DNA of 7,146 nucleotides, taken from assembly GCA_030043175.1 (NCBI GenBank), contig JASHYD010000334.1:1-7146 (forward strand), in the 5' to 3' direction. Below are positions 1-6,360 of the stretch, piece after piece. The notes below the pieces were generated by a model. It did not search any database. It was not told the DNA's origin and was given only the letters and a program-made list of their open reading frames with translations. Within the stretch, counting starts at the first letter, position 1; every line of letters starts with the position of its first letter. The DNA is from Xanthobacteraceae bacterium (GTDB lineage Bacteria > Pseudomonadota > Alphaproteobacteria > Rhizobiales > Xanthobacteraceae). The position numbers and the translations under genes were made by a program.

Positions 1-744
1 GTCGAGCACCAGCCGGCCCTGGAATTGGCCGCCGATGCAAGCGAGCGCCGCCGCCGCGAGCACGCCTTCGGGCGCGCCGCCGATCCCCAGATAGATATCT
101 ATGCCGGTCGACTCCGGATCGGCTGTGTGGATGACCCCGGCGACGTCGCCGTCGGTGATGAGCCGCACCGAGGCGCCCACCTTGCGCACGGCCGCAATGA
201 GGTCGGCATGGCGGGGCCGGTCAAGAATGAGCGCGGTGATGTCGTTGGGCTTGACGGCTTTGGCCTTGGCGAGCGCGCGGATGTTCTCCTCCGCGGGCGC
301 ATCGAGATCAACAATCCCTTTCTGATAGCCGGGACCGATGGCGATCTTTTCCATGTAAACGTCGGGGGCGTTGAGCAGCGTGCCCCCTTCCGCCATGGCC
401 ATGGTGGCGATCGCTCCCGGCATGTCCTTGGCGCATAAGGTGGTGCCTTCCAATGGATCGACCGCGATATCGACGCAGGGACCTTGCCCCGCTCCGACCT
501 TTTCGCCGATGAACAGCATTGGCGCCTCGTCGCGCTCGCCCTCCCCGATGACGATGGTGCCGACGATCGCCAGATTGTTCATCTCCCGGCGCATGGCATC
601 GACCGCTGCCTGGTCTGCAGCCTTTTCATTACCGCTACCGCGCAATTTCGCCGCCGCCACGGCTGCACGTTCCGTCACCCGAGCAATTTCCAGCGACAGA
701 ATCCGATCGAGCGGAAGGCTCGATCTCACCAGGCCCGACGACAT
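1..744 (-). CDS. glpX: Fructose-1,6-bisphosphatase class II (GlpX), 3' end cut by the window
   Basis: Hydrolyses fructose-1,6-bisphosphate to fructose-6-phosphate and phosphate in gluconeogenesis; the family is cytoplasmic and metal-dependent. The first 248 residues are present and the frame is still open at base 1. Family members are usually about 320-340 residues, so roughly 75-90 C-terminal residues lie outside. Hallmarks visible: GTIVIGEGERDEAPM at about 62-76, VDPLEGTTL at 95-103, NAPDVYMEKI at 125-134 and GIGGAPEG at 220-227. By alignment from memory to E. coli GlpX, the acidic metal ligands D44, E68, D96, E99 and E226 are all kept. The ATG at 744 has an AAGGAG six bases upstream, which fixes the start. 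It lies 29 bp after hom, on the same strand, and is probably the third gene of that operon. The motifs leave little doubt about the family. Some GlpX proteins also act on sedoheptulose-1,7-bisphosphate, which the sequence cannot decide. Confidence 0.96.
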   Translation of the reverse strand, partial: MSSGLVRSSLPLDRILSLEIARVTERAAVAAAKLRGSGNEKAADQAAVDAMRREMNNLAIVGTIVIGEGERDEAPMLFIGEKVGAGQGPCVDIAVDPLEGTTLCAKDMPGAIATMAMAEGGTLLNAPDVYMEKIAIGPGYQKGIVDLDAPAEENIRALAKAKAVKPNDITALILDRPRHADLIAAVRKVGASVRLITDGDVAGVIHTADPESTGIDIYLGIGGAPEGVLAAAALACIGGQFQGRLVLD

Positions 745-750
745 GCGCAG

Positions 751-756
751 CTCCTT
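751..756 (-). promoter_or_regulatory. Ribosome binding site of glpX
   Basis: On the minus strand AAGGAG lies six bases before the ATG at 744. It is a strong Shine-Dalgarno sequence and supports both this start and independent translation of glpX within the polycistronic message. Confidence 0.8.
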
Positions 757-773
757 AATCCTGACAACACAAA

Positions 774-2099
774 TCAATTTTTCTCGATGCGGATGACCTG
801 CGGCTGCCCGGCGATGACGCCCTGACCCTTGATGGCGTTCAATGCGCGGCGTACCGCATCCTCGGTGGTGGCATAGGTGATGAGAATGACCGGCACCGGC
901 ATCGCCGGACTTGTCGGGTCATCGCCGCCGTGGGGCCGACCGCCCGGGTGTCGTTGCACGATCGATTCCAGCGAGATGTTCTCATCCGCCAGGTGCTTCG
1001 CAATGGTCGCGAAAGTGCCGGGCCGGTCAAGGGCAAGCAGGCGAATGTAGTAGCCGCCTTCGTGGCGCTGCATCGGCGCCTGGCGGCATTCGCCGAGATG
1101 GCATACCGGGCGGCCAAAGGTTGCCGTGCGCACGCCGCGTGCGATGTCGCAGAGATCGGCGACGACCGATGACGCCGTAGCGGCTCCGCCGGCGCCCGGC
1201 CCGACCAGTGTGATCGGCTCAATGCCGTCGGCGTCGAGCGAGGCGGCGTTGGTCACGCCCATGACCTGGGCGATGGCGGTCTCTTTCGGCACCATAGTGG
1301 GGTGAACCCGTTGCTCGATGCCCTGTGAGGTACGCACCGCGACACCGAGCAGCTTAACCCGATAGCCGAGTGCATCGGCAGCGTCGAGGTCTTCGGGCGT
1401 GAGGGAGGAAATGCCCTCAACGTACACGGCATCCGGATTGGCACGAATGCCGAATGCGAGGCTCGCGATGAGCGCAAGCTTCTGGGCGGTATCGAAGCCG
1501 TCGACATCGAACGTCGGATCCGCCTCCGCATAGCCGAGGCGCTGCGCGTCCTTGAGGCATTCGGCGAACGAGAGCTTTTCCTGCTCCATCCGGGTGAGAA
1601 TGTAGTTGCAAGTGCCGTTGAGGATGCCGTAGACGCGCGCGAAGGAATTGCCGGATACCCCCTCGCGCAGCGTTTTCACGATCGGAATGGCGCCGCCGAT
1701 CGCGGCCTCGAAATTTAGCGCGACCCCATGCTTCTCGGCGAGTACCGCAAGCTCGACGCCGTGCTTGGCGAGCAACGCCTTGTTGGCCGTAACCACAGCT
1801 TTTCCAGCGCCCAGCGCCGTCTTAACAGCAAGCTTGGCTGGATCACCCTCGCCGCCGATCAGTTCAATGAAAGCCTCAATCTCTTGGTCGGCAGCAAGCG
1901 TTGCCGCGTCGGAGACCCAGCGTGGCTGAGCTTGGCCAAGGTCGCGCTTCTTGTCGGGCCTTCGCGCCGTCACCGCAACGATCTCGATGCCGCGTCCGCA
2001 CCGGGCCGCAATCAGATCGCGTTGCTGCGCGATGAGGCGCACGACCGCAGAACCCACCGTGCCAAGCCCGGCAAGACCGGCTTTCAGAGGCGCAACCAT
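774..2099 (-). CDS. hom: Homoserine dehydrogenase with C-terminal ACT domain
   Basis: Reduces aspartate-4-semialdehyde to homoserine with NAD(P)H, the committed step toward threonine, methionine and isoleucine. The protein is 441 residues, the usual size for the monofunctional form with a regulatory domain. Domains in order: Rossmann fold with GLGTVG at 11-16; VVTANKALL at 102-110 (conserved Lys107); the catalytic/substrate domain with EAAIGGAIPI at 131-140 and the signature GILNGTCNYILTRM at 158-171. E192, D203 and K207 fit the substrate and catalytic residues known from yeast Hom6. An ACT domain runs from about 350 to 430 and is the likely site of threonine feedback. The ATG is preceded directly by an in-frame TAG, so no longer start is possible; AAGGTG lies ten bases upstream as the ribosome site. 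It sits 36 bp after the aminotransferase and 29 bp before glpX. No aspartokinase domain is fused, so it is not a ThrA/MetL type. Confidence 0.97.
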   Translation of the reverse strand: MVAPLKAGLAGLGTVGSAVVRLIAQQRDLIAARCGRGIEIVAVTARRPDKKRDLGQAQPRWVSDAATLAADQEIEAFIELIGGEGDPAKLAVKTALGAGKAVVTANKALLAKHGVELAVLAEKHGVALNFEAAIGGAIPIVKTLREGVSGNSFARVYGILNGTCNYILTRMEQEKLSFAECLKDAQRLGYAEADPTFDVDGFDTAQKLALIASLAFGIRANPDAVYVEGISSLTPEDLDAADALGYRVKLLGVAVRTSQGIEQRVHPTMVPKETAIAQVMGVTNAASLDADGIEPITLVGPGAGGAATASSVVADLCDIARGVRTATFGRPVCHLGECRQAPMQRHEGGYYIRLLALDRPGTFATIAKHLADENISLESIVQRHPGGRPHGGDDPTSPAMPVPVILITYATTEDAVRRALNAIKGQGVIAGQPQVIRIEKN

Positions 2100-2135
2100 C
2101 TAGTCAAGACACCTTGAGCCAGCATCGCGGACCGC

Positions 2136-3353
2136 TCATCGCCGCCGCGCAAGAGGGACGATGTTGTGCAACTTTTCGGCTCCGGTTTCAAGGAACCGAC
2201 GCAGGTTGCGGGCGGCCTGGCGGATGCGCTGTTCATTCTCGACCAGAGCGATTCGTACAAAGCCCTCGCCGTGCTCACCAAACCCGATGCCCGGCGAAAC
2301 CGCGATCTCTGCCTTTTCGATCAACAAAGTGGAGAACTCGACGGTATCGAGAGTGCGGAACGCTTCGGGGAGCGGCGCCCACGCAAACATCGATGCGCGC
2401 GGCGGCGGGATATTCCAGCCGGCCCGGCCAAAGCTTTCGACCAGCACGTCGCGCCGGCGCCTGTAGGTCTCGCGCATCTCGCAAATGCAGTGGTCGGGTC
2501 CGTTCAAAGCTGCGGTGGCGGCAACCTGAACCGGCGTGAAGGCACCGTAGTCGAGATAGGATTTGACTCGGGCGAGCGCCGCGATGATCCGCTCATTGCC
2601 GACCGCAAAGCCGATCCGCCAGCCCGGCATCGAATAGGTCTTCGACATCGAAGTGAACTCGACCGCCACATCCATCGCGCCGGGCACCTGCAAAATGGAG
2701 GGCGGAGGATTGTTATCGAAATAGACTTCCGCATAGGCAAGATCGGACAGCACGATCAGGCTATGCCTTTTAGCAAACGCAATAACCTCCCGATAGAAGT
2801 CGAGATCGGCAACCGCGGCAGTCGGGTTCGCCGGGTAGCACACGACGAGCGCCAGTGGCTTAGGGATGGAGTGCATGCAGGCGCGTTCCAGCGCCTCGAA
2901 GAACGTCGGCGTCGGGTCGGAAGGCGCCGAGCGAATCACCCCGCCTGCCATCAGAAAACCGAATGCATGTATAGGATAGCTCGGGTTGGGCACGAGAACG
3001 ACGTCGCCCGGGGCTGTAATCGCCTGGGCCACGTTGGCAAAGCCTTCCTTCGAACCCAAGGTGGTGACGATCTGCGTGTCGGGATTGAGCTTCACGCCGA
3101 AGCGGCGCGCGTAGTAGCCCGCCTGCGCGCGGCGCAGCCCCGGGATACCCTTGGAGGCCGAGTAACGGTCGGTGCGGGGTCGGCCGACGGTTTCTTTGAG
3201 CTTGTCGATGACGTGGGCCGGAGCAGCCAGATCCGGATTACCCATGCCCAGATCGACGATGTCGGCCCCGGCATTGCGCGCGGCCGCTTTGGCCCGATTC
3301 ACCTGCTCGAAAACATAGGGCGGCAAGCGCCGGATGCGGTGAAATTCTTCCAC
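2136..3353 (-). CDS. alaC: AlaC-like PLP-dependent class I/II aminotransferase
   Basis: A fold-type I aminotransferase, probably glutamate-pyruvate (alanine) transaminase. Relatives are often labelled LL-diaminopimelate or aspartate aminotransferase, and substrate choice cannot be read from the sequence. From the chosen start the protein is 405 residues. Visible: the N-terminal RIRRLPPYVFEQVN typical of AlaC/YfdZ; GMGNPDL at 36-42; GSKEG at 100-104 (cofactor phosphate); PNPSYP at 122-127; NPT at 176-178; D204 and Y207; the Schiff-base lysine K238 in SMSKT; and the carboxylate-binding arginine R367 in FVRIAL. The frame stays open to an ATG at 3503, but the 50 added residues are Pro/Arg-rich and unlike the family. 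The GTG at 3353 begins exactly where the conserved protein begins (EEFHRIRR) and has AGGAG nine bases upstream. It is the first gene of the putative operon with hom and glpX. The family is clear; the symbol is by resemblance to E. coli AlaC recalled from memory. Confidence 0.92.
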   Translation of the reverse strand: MEEFHRIRRLPPYVFEQVNRAKAAARNAGADIVDLGMGNPDLAAPAHVIDKLKETVGRPRTDRYSASKGIPGLRRAQAGYYARRFGVKLNPDTQIVTTLGSKEGFANVAQAITAPGDVVLVPNPSYPIHAFGFLMAGGVIRSAPSDPTPTFFEALERACMHSIPKPLALVVCYPANPTAAVADLDFYREVIAFAKRHSLIVLSDLAYAEVYFDNNPPPSILQVPGAMDVAVEFTSMSKTYSMPGWRIGFAVGNERIIAALARVKSYLDYGAFTPVQVAATAALNGPDHCICEMRETYRRRRDVLVESFGRAGWNIPPPRASMFAWAPLPEAFRTLDTVEFSTLLIEKAEIAVSPGIGFGEHGEGFVRIALVENEQRIRQAARNLRRFLETGAEKLHNIVPLARRR

Positions 3354-3362
3354 GTTCCCAAT

Positions 3363-3367
3363 CTCCT
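3363..3367 (-). promoter_or_regulatory. Ribosome binding site deciding the GTG start of the aminotransferase
   Basis: AGGAG on the minus strand, nine bases before the GTG at 3353-3351. Together with the family's N-terminus it argues for this GTG over the far upstream ATG at 3503, and so shortens the protein by 50 residues. Confidence 0.75.
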
Positions 3368-3559
3368 GCCTGCAACGCCCAGACGGGCTTGGTGGCGGCC
3401 AATCATCCTCGCCGGGTTGCTTGCCTTGCCCCTTGCCTTCGCGGGTGACCGCGGGAGGTAGGCGGATGCGGCGGCAGAACCGACCTGGTGATCGCCGGGA
3501 CAAGCCTTAAAGAGCCAACCAAATCCCCCCCTCCACACGGCGAAGGACCGTGAATGGAC

Positions 3560-3582
3560 GACCGGCACGAGTTTTGCCCGTC
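3560..3582. repeat. Imperfect inverted repeat (8 bp arms, one mismatch)
   Basis: GACCGGCA at 3560-3567 and TGCCCGTC at 3575-3582 pair with one mismatch around a 7-base loop. No T-tract follows on either strand, so it is not a standard intrinsic terminator. It lies about 210 bases before the aminotransferase start and may be part of a folded leader RNA. Confidence 0.4.
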
Positions 3583-3592
3583 TTACTAACGC

Positions 3593-3659
3593 CCGACAGC
3601 CTGCCCCGGCCCAACCGTCCCGCGCCGGACGGGTGGGAAGCGAAACCATCGACTGTCGG
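3593..3659. repeat. Nested stem structure in the gene-free stretch
   Basis: Outer arms CCGACAG (3593-3599) and CTGTCGG (3653-3659) are perfect 7 bp complements. Inside them CCGTCC (3615-3620) and GGACGG (3627-3632) form a 6 bp stem with a 6-base loop. After a single A-G mismatch this stem is extended by CCCA (3610-3613) with TGGG (3634-3637). The whole could fold as one two-tier element of 67 nt on either strand. No T-run follows, so Rho-independent termination is unlikely. On the minus strand it would lie about 240 nt upstream of the aminotransferase GTG. Confidence 0.45.
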
Positions 3660-3729
3660 ATACCAGGTTTAACAATCCGTTTGCCTTGCACTCAGCTTAC
3701 GAACGGGGCAGGTGAGCGAAGGCCACCAT

Positions 3730-3807
3730 ACCGGCGCCAGTGCGGGCTTTTAGCACGGGATCAGCAATGCGCAGCAGGAAATTGCTTTCAGTCTCGCCAG
3801 CGCCGGT
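3730..3807. repeat. Perfect 8 bp inverted repeat flanking the end of the lipoprotein gene
   Basis: ACCGGCGC (3730-3737) and GCGCCGGT (3800-3807) are exact complements separated by 62 bases. The right arm touches the stop codon of the lipoprotein gene. Between them AGCAAT (3763-3768) and ATTGCT (3781-3786) form a further short inner pair. It could fold in the 3' untranslated RNA, but arms this short and GC-rich can arise by chance. Confidence 0.35.
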
Positions 3808-3816
3808 TATTCCGGC
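3802..3816. repeat. Short hairpin across the lipoprotein stop codon
   Basis: GCCGG (3802-3806) and CCGGC (3812-3816) form a 5 bp stem around a 5-base loop that contains the TAA stop (complement of 3807-3809). There is no T-tract after it on the minus strand, so it is at most a weak pause or RNA end-protecting structure. Confidence 0.35.
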
Positions 3817-4130
3817 AGGCCCGTCGCTTTCGCCCGACGCGCCTGCTCGGCGCGCATGGCAGCAAGTTCCGCCTCCACTTTCTTTCTTTCTTCCTCGGTC
3901 AACACGGCGGCGTTGCGCGGCGGCGGCATGTCGTGAACGGCAGGATATTCGGGGGCGACGTCCGGACGCGACGGCGTCCCGGTCGGCAGGCCACCGAACT
4001 GTTTCGGCATCTCGGACAACGCCGTGGAACACGCAACCAGAACGAGGGAACTCGCGCAAACCAGCCCCAGCCGAACGACAGGAACCCCGGACCGGCGAAT
4101 TTTCGAGGTGGACTTCTGCAATTTGAGCAC
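3807..4130 (-). CDS. Small predicted lipoprotein, function unknown
   Basis: A 107-residue protein with an N-terminal lipoprotein signal: basic n-region (KLQKSTSKIRR), hydrophobic stretch VVRLGLVCASSLVLVAC, and a lipobox LVAC with the lipid-carrying cysteine at about residue 34. The mature part begins STALSEMPKQFGGLPTG, then has a Pro-rich section ending VHDMPPPRN, and finishes in a charged, probably helical segment (LTEEERKKVEAELAAMRAEQARR). I recall similar small proteins in Hyphomicrobiales but none with a known role. It is probably anchored to a membrane facing the periplasm. The start is uncertain: GTG at 4130 gives a normal signal peptide with only a weak ribosome site (GGA about ten bases upstream); an in-frame ATG at 4229 would add 33 residues and overlap the phaC start, which is unlikely. 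It is divergent from phaC and upstream of the aminotransferase on the same strand, too far away for translational coupling. Confidence 0.75.
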   Translation of the reverse strand: MLKLQKSTSKIRRSGVPVVRLGLVCASSLVLVACSTALSEMPKQFGGLPTGTPSRPDVAPEYPAVHDMPPPRNAAVLTEEERKKVEAELAAMRAEQARRAKATGLPE

Positions 4131-4227
4131 GACATGTCGTCCGGATTGAGCAAAATCGATACAAGGCAAGTCGATGTTAGGGTAGCGACAGCGTATTATC
4201 CAGCCATATATCCAACGTATCCAACTC
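4131..4227. promoter_or_regulatory. Divergent intergenic region between the lipoprotein gene and phaC
   Basis: These 97 bp must carry start signals for both flanking genes. TATTAT at 4194-4199 could be a plus-strand -10 box about 28 bases before the first phaC ATG, but the hexamer 17 bases upstream (TCGATG) is a poor -35. On the minus strand GATAAT over the same bases is an equally possible -10 box for the lipoprotein gene. Also present are an 8 bp palindrome GACATGTC (4131-4138) and three TATCCA repeats next to phaC. The assignment of the region is firm; the individual promoter boxes are weak guesses. Confidence 0.5.
4197..4225 (+). repeat. Three direct repeats TATCCA(AC) just before phaC
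   Basis: TATCCA occurs at 4197-4202, 4209-4214 and 4218-4223. The last two extend to the identical 8-mer TATCCAAC with a 9 bp period. They end two bases before the first phaC ATG and occupy the place where a Shine-Dalgarno sequence would be expected. They could be operator half-sites for a regulator of phaC or of the divergent lipoprotein gene. Confidence 0.5.
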
Positions 4228-6306
4228 ATGGAAGACAGATTCAGGATGGCTCGGTCGCCTGTCCCTCGCAACAAACCTGGCCCGCGCCGGCGTAAGGCGA
4301 AGGCCGTTTCGGCGCCGAGCGCTGTGGGCATACAGCGGACGGCGCCAGCCGCCACCGTGCCCCCTTCCCCTGCCCGGCTGTCCCCGCCTGCGGGCGAGGG
4401 TGCGCCGGCAGCAACCGTGGATACCAAAGCCGGCCATATCGAGCCAGGGGTACAGCAACCGCTCAGCGACCCTCCTGCGTCATCGAATCCCAAAATCGAA
4501 CTGCAGCCGGAGGCTGCGACGGGCTATCCCTACCACTTCGACGTGGAAGCCATGACCAAGAACGTGGTCCGGCTGATGGAAGAAAGTGGGCACGCGGCTG
4601 CGGCCTATCTAAGGCCACGTGAGAATGGCGCCCGAAAGACAGACTATTCCGACGAGACAACCGACGCTGTCAGGACCCTCGGTCAAGTCGCCGAATACTG
4701 GTACGCCGACCCGCAACGCACGGTGCGGATGCAGACCCGACTGGGCAAGAGCTTCCTCGATCTCTTTGCCTATGCGTCTCGACGGCTCGCCGGCGAGCTC
4801 GCCGACCCGGTTGTCAAACCCGATCCGCGCGACAAACGCTTCAGCGATCCGGAATGGTCGTCGAACCAATATTTCGACTTCCTCAAGCAGGCTTACCTGT
4901 TGCTGACAGACTGGGCGAAGTACCTCGTCGACCAAGCCGACGAGCTCGACCCGGCGGTGCGCCAGAAGGCGGAATTTTACACCCGCCAGATGGTGAACGC
5001 GCTCGCACCGTCGAATTTCGTCCTCACCAATCCGGAATTGCTGCGCACGACCATGAGCTCAAGCGCCGAGAATCTGGTGCGCGGAACCCAGATGCTTGCT
5101 GAGGATATCGAGGCGGGCGGTGGTGAACTGAAGATCCGCCAGTCCGATATGTCGAAATTCGAGGTGGGACGTAACCTCGCGATTACGCCCGGCAAGATCA
5201 TCTATCAGAACGCCCTGATGCAGCTCATCCAGTACGCGCCGTCGACCGAACGCGTGTTGAAGCGGCCGCTGCTTATCGTGCCGCCTTGGATCAACAAATA
5301 TTATGTGCTCGATCTGACACCGGAAAAGTCCTTCATCCAATGGTGCGTAGACCAAGGGCTGACGGTGTTCGTGATTTCTTGGGTCAACCCTGACGAGAGA
5401 CTGGTCCACAGGGACTTTGCCGACTACATGCGCGAGGGTCCGCTCGAAGCGCTCGACGTCGTCACCAGGATCACCGGCAGCGACAAGGTCAGCACGATCG
5501 GCTATTGCGTGGGCGGCACGCTGCTCGCCATCGCGTTGGCCTACCTGGCCGGAAAGCAGGACCACCGGGTTACGTCTGCGACCTTCCTCACCACGCAAGT
5601 CGACTTTACCCATGCGGGCGACCTGAAGGTATTCGCCGCGACCGAGGAGCAGGTCGCTGCCGTCGAACGTCAAATGTCGGAGCGCGGCTATCTTGAAGGT
5701 TCCAAGATGGCGACCGCCTTCAACCTGTTGCGATCCAACGAACTGATCTGGCCCTACGTCATCAACAACTATCTGAAGGGCGAAGCGCCGTTCGCCTTTG
5801 ACCTTTTGTATTGGAATGCCGACGCCACGCGAATGCCGGCGGCCAATCATTCGTACTATCTTCGCAACTGCTATTTGCACAATAACATCACGAAGAGCAA
5901 ACTCACAATCGACAATGTCAGAATCGATCTCAAACAGATCAGGATCCCGATCTACAATCTTGCCACCCGCGAGGACCATATCGCGCCGGCTAAATCGGTC
6001 TATCTCGGCTCAACGTTCTTCGGCGGGCCGATGCGATATGTACTGTCGGGGTCGGGCCACATTGCCGGCGTTGTCAATCCACCCTCGCGAACAAAGTATC
6101 AGTACTGGACGGGCGACGCGCCGCGCGGCGACGACCTCGAGGAATGGCTGCGCACCGCGACCGAACACCGCGGATCGTGGTGGCCCGACTGGTTCGCCTG
6201 GCTCAAGGCGCAAGACGCCGAGGAGACCGCCGCGCGTCCACCTGGCGGAGCCGGGTTTGCGCCGATCGAAGACGCGCCGGGAAGCTATGTGAGGGTGCGA
6301 AGTTAA
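4228..6306 (+). CDS. phaC: Class I poly(3-hydroxyalkanoate) synthase with a long N-terminal extension
   Basis: Polymerises (R)-3-hydroxyacyl-CoA into polyhydroxyalkanoate on the surface of storage granules. It has an alpha/beta-hydrolase fold with a covalent cysteine intermediate. As read, 692 residues. Residues from about 102 ([11 protein letters not shown]) form a normal class I synthase of about 590: PhaC N-terminal domain with [14 protein letters not shown] and FLDLF, then [17 protein letters not shown] and FVISWVNPD, and the lipase-like box GYCVGG with nucleophile C427. The other triad members are D583 (in REDHIAP) and H611 (in GSGHIAG); spacing agrees with the known enzyme. Residues 1-100 are basic then Pro/Ala-rich and look disordered. 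The ATG at 4228 has no Shine-Dalgarno sequence. The ATG at 4246 has GGAAG 11 bases upstream and would remove six residues. No phaA, phaB, phasin or phaR gene is in the window. It is divergent from the lipoprotein gene and convergent with the AraC regulator. Confidence 0.96.
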   Translation: MEDRFRMARSPVPRNKPGPRRRKAKAVSAPSAVGIQRTAPAATVPPSPARLSPPAGEGAPAATVDTKAGHIEPGVQQPLSDPPASSNPKIELQPEAATGYPYHFDVEAMTKNVVRLMEESGHAAAAYLRPRENGARKTDYSDETTDAVRTLGQVAEYWYADPQRTVRMQTRLGKSFLDLFAYASRRLAGELADPVVKPDPRDKRFSDPEWSSNQYFDFLKQAYLLLTDWAKYLVDQADELDPAVRQKAEFYTRQMVNALAPSNFVLTNPELLRTTMSSSAENLVRGTQMLAEDIEAGGGELKIRQSDMSKFEVGRNLAITPGKIIYQNALMQLIQYAPSTERVLKRPLLIVPPWINKYYVLDLTPEKSFIQWCVDQGLTVFVISWVNPDERLVHRDFADYMREGPLEALDVVTRITGSDKVSTIGYCVGGTLLAIALAYLAGKQDHRVTSATFLTTQVDFTHAGDLKVFAATEEQVAAVERQMSERGYLEGSKMATAFNLLRSNELIWPYVINNYLKGEAPFAFDLLYWNADATRMPAANHSYYLRNCYLHNNITKSKLTIDNVRIDLKQIRIPIYNLATREDHIAPAKSVYLGSTFFGGPMRYVLSGSGHIAGVVNPPSRTKYQYWTGDAPRGDDLEEWLRTATEHRGSWWPDWFAWLKAQDAEETAARPPGGAGFAPIEDAPGSYVRVRS

Positions 6307-6327
6307 CGCTCAATCAATGCCCGTCTT

Positions 6328-6347
6328 GATCGGCCCATCTGGCGATC
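6328..6347. terminator. Possible weak hairpin in the phaC/araC-type convergent gap
   Basis: GATCG (6328-6332) pairs with CGATC (6343-6347), and after a bulged G, CC pairs with GG around a 5-base loop. It is the only stem I see in the 54 bp between the two convergent genes, so it could serve either transcript. It lacks a T-tract on both sides, so it is not a good intrinsic terminator. Confidence 0.25.
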
Positions 6348-6360
6348 TCGGCTCGGGAGC

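Larger units (their letters stand above)
3354..3806. other. Gene-free stretch of about 450 bp: leader of the aminotransferase operon and trailer of the lipoprotein gene
   Basis: No reading frame here on either strand resembles a protein family I know; those present are Arg/Pro/Gly-rich translations typical of GC-rich noncoding DNA or antisense frames. Both flanking genes are on the minus strand, so this stretch should hold the end of the lipoprotein transcript and the promoter and 5' leader of the aminotransferase-hom-glpX operon. I could not pick out a convincing -35/-10 pair. It contains several inverted repeats (listed separately), a run of seven C at 3525-3531, and a short hairpin at about 3441-3454 (CGCGG, GTGA, CCGCG) within the leader. 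No tRNA or known riboswitch was recognised. Confidence 0.6.

Noticed and set aside
25..438. Plus-strand open frame opposite glpX
   Set aside because: It is the antisense shadow of glpX, whose metal ligands and motifs read clearly on the other strand.
2166..3461. Long plus-strand open frame (431 codons) opposite the aminotransferase
   Set aside because: It is antisense to a gene with all its catalytic motifs intact. Its translation is Arg/Gly/His-rich without family resemblance; such frames are common opposite GC-rich genes.
3590..3680. Plus-strand resemblance to the 3' part of a cobalamin riboswitch (CTGCCCC, then GGGAAGC, then GGATACC)
   Set aside because: The CCGCAAC core and the upstream GGGAA/GGTG elements are absent, and no B12-related gene follows on the plus strand. 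Downstream is the end of the convergent lipoprotein gene.
3299..3691. Minus-strand open frame (130 codons) over the aminotransferase leader
   Set aside because: It overlaps the real gene's start in another frame, has no ribosome site that I see, and its translation resembles noncoding GC-rich DNA.
3807..4493. Longer 228-codon version of the lipoprotein gene
   Set aside because: The added N-terminal 121 residues are antisense to phaC and would bury the lipoprotein signal in the middle of the protein.
5059..5979. Minus-strand open frame (306 codons) inside phaC
   Set aside because: It lies entirely opposite the conserved catalytic region of phaC, has no recognisable domain, and is explained by codon bias.
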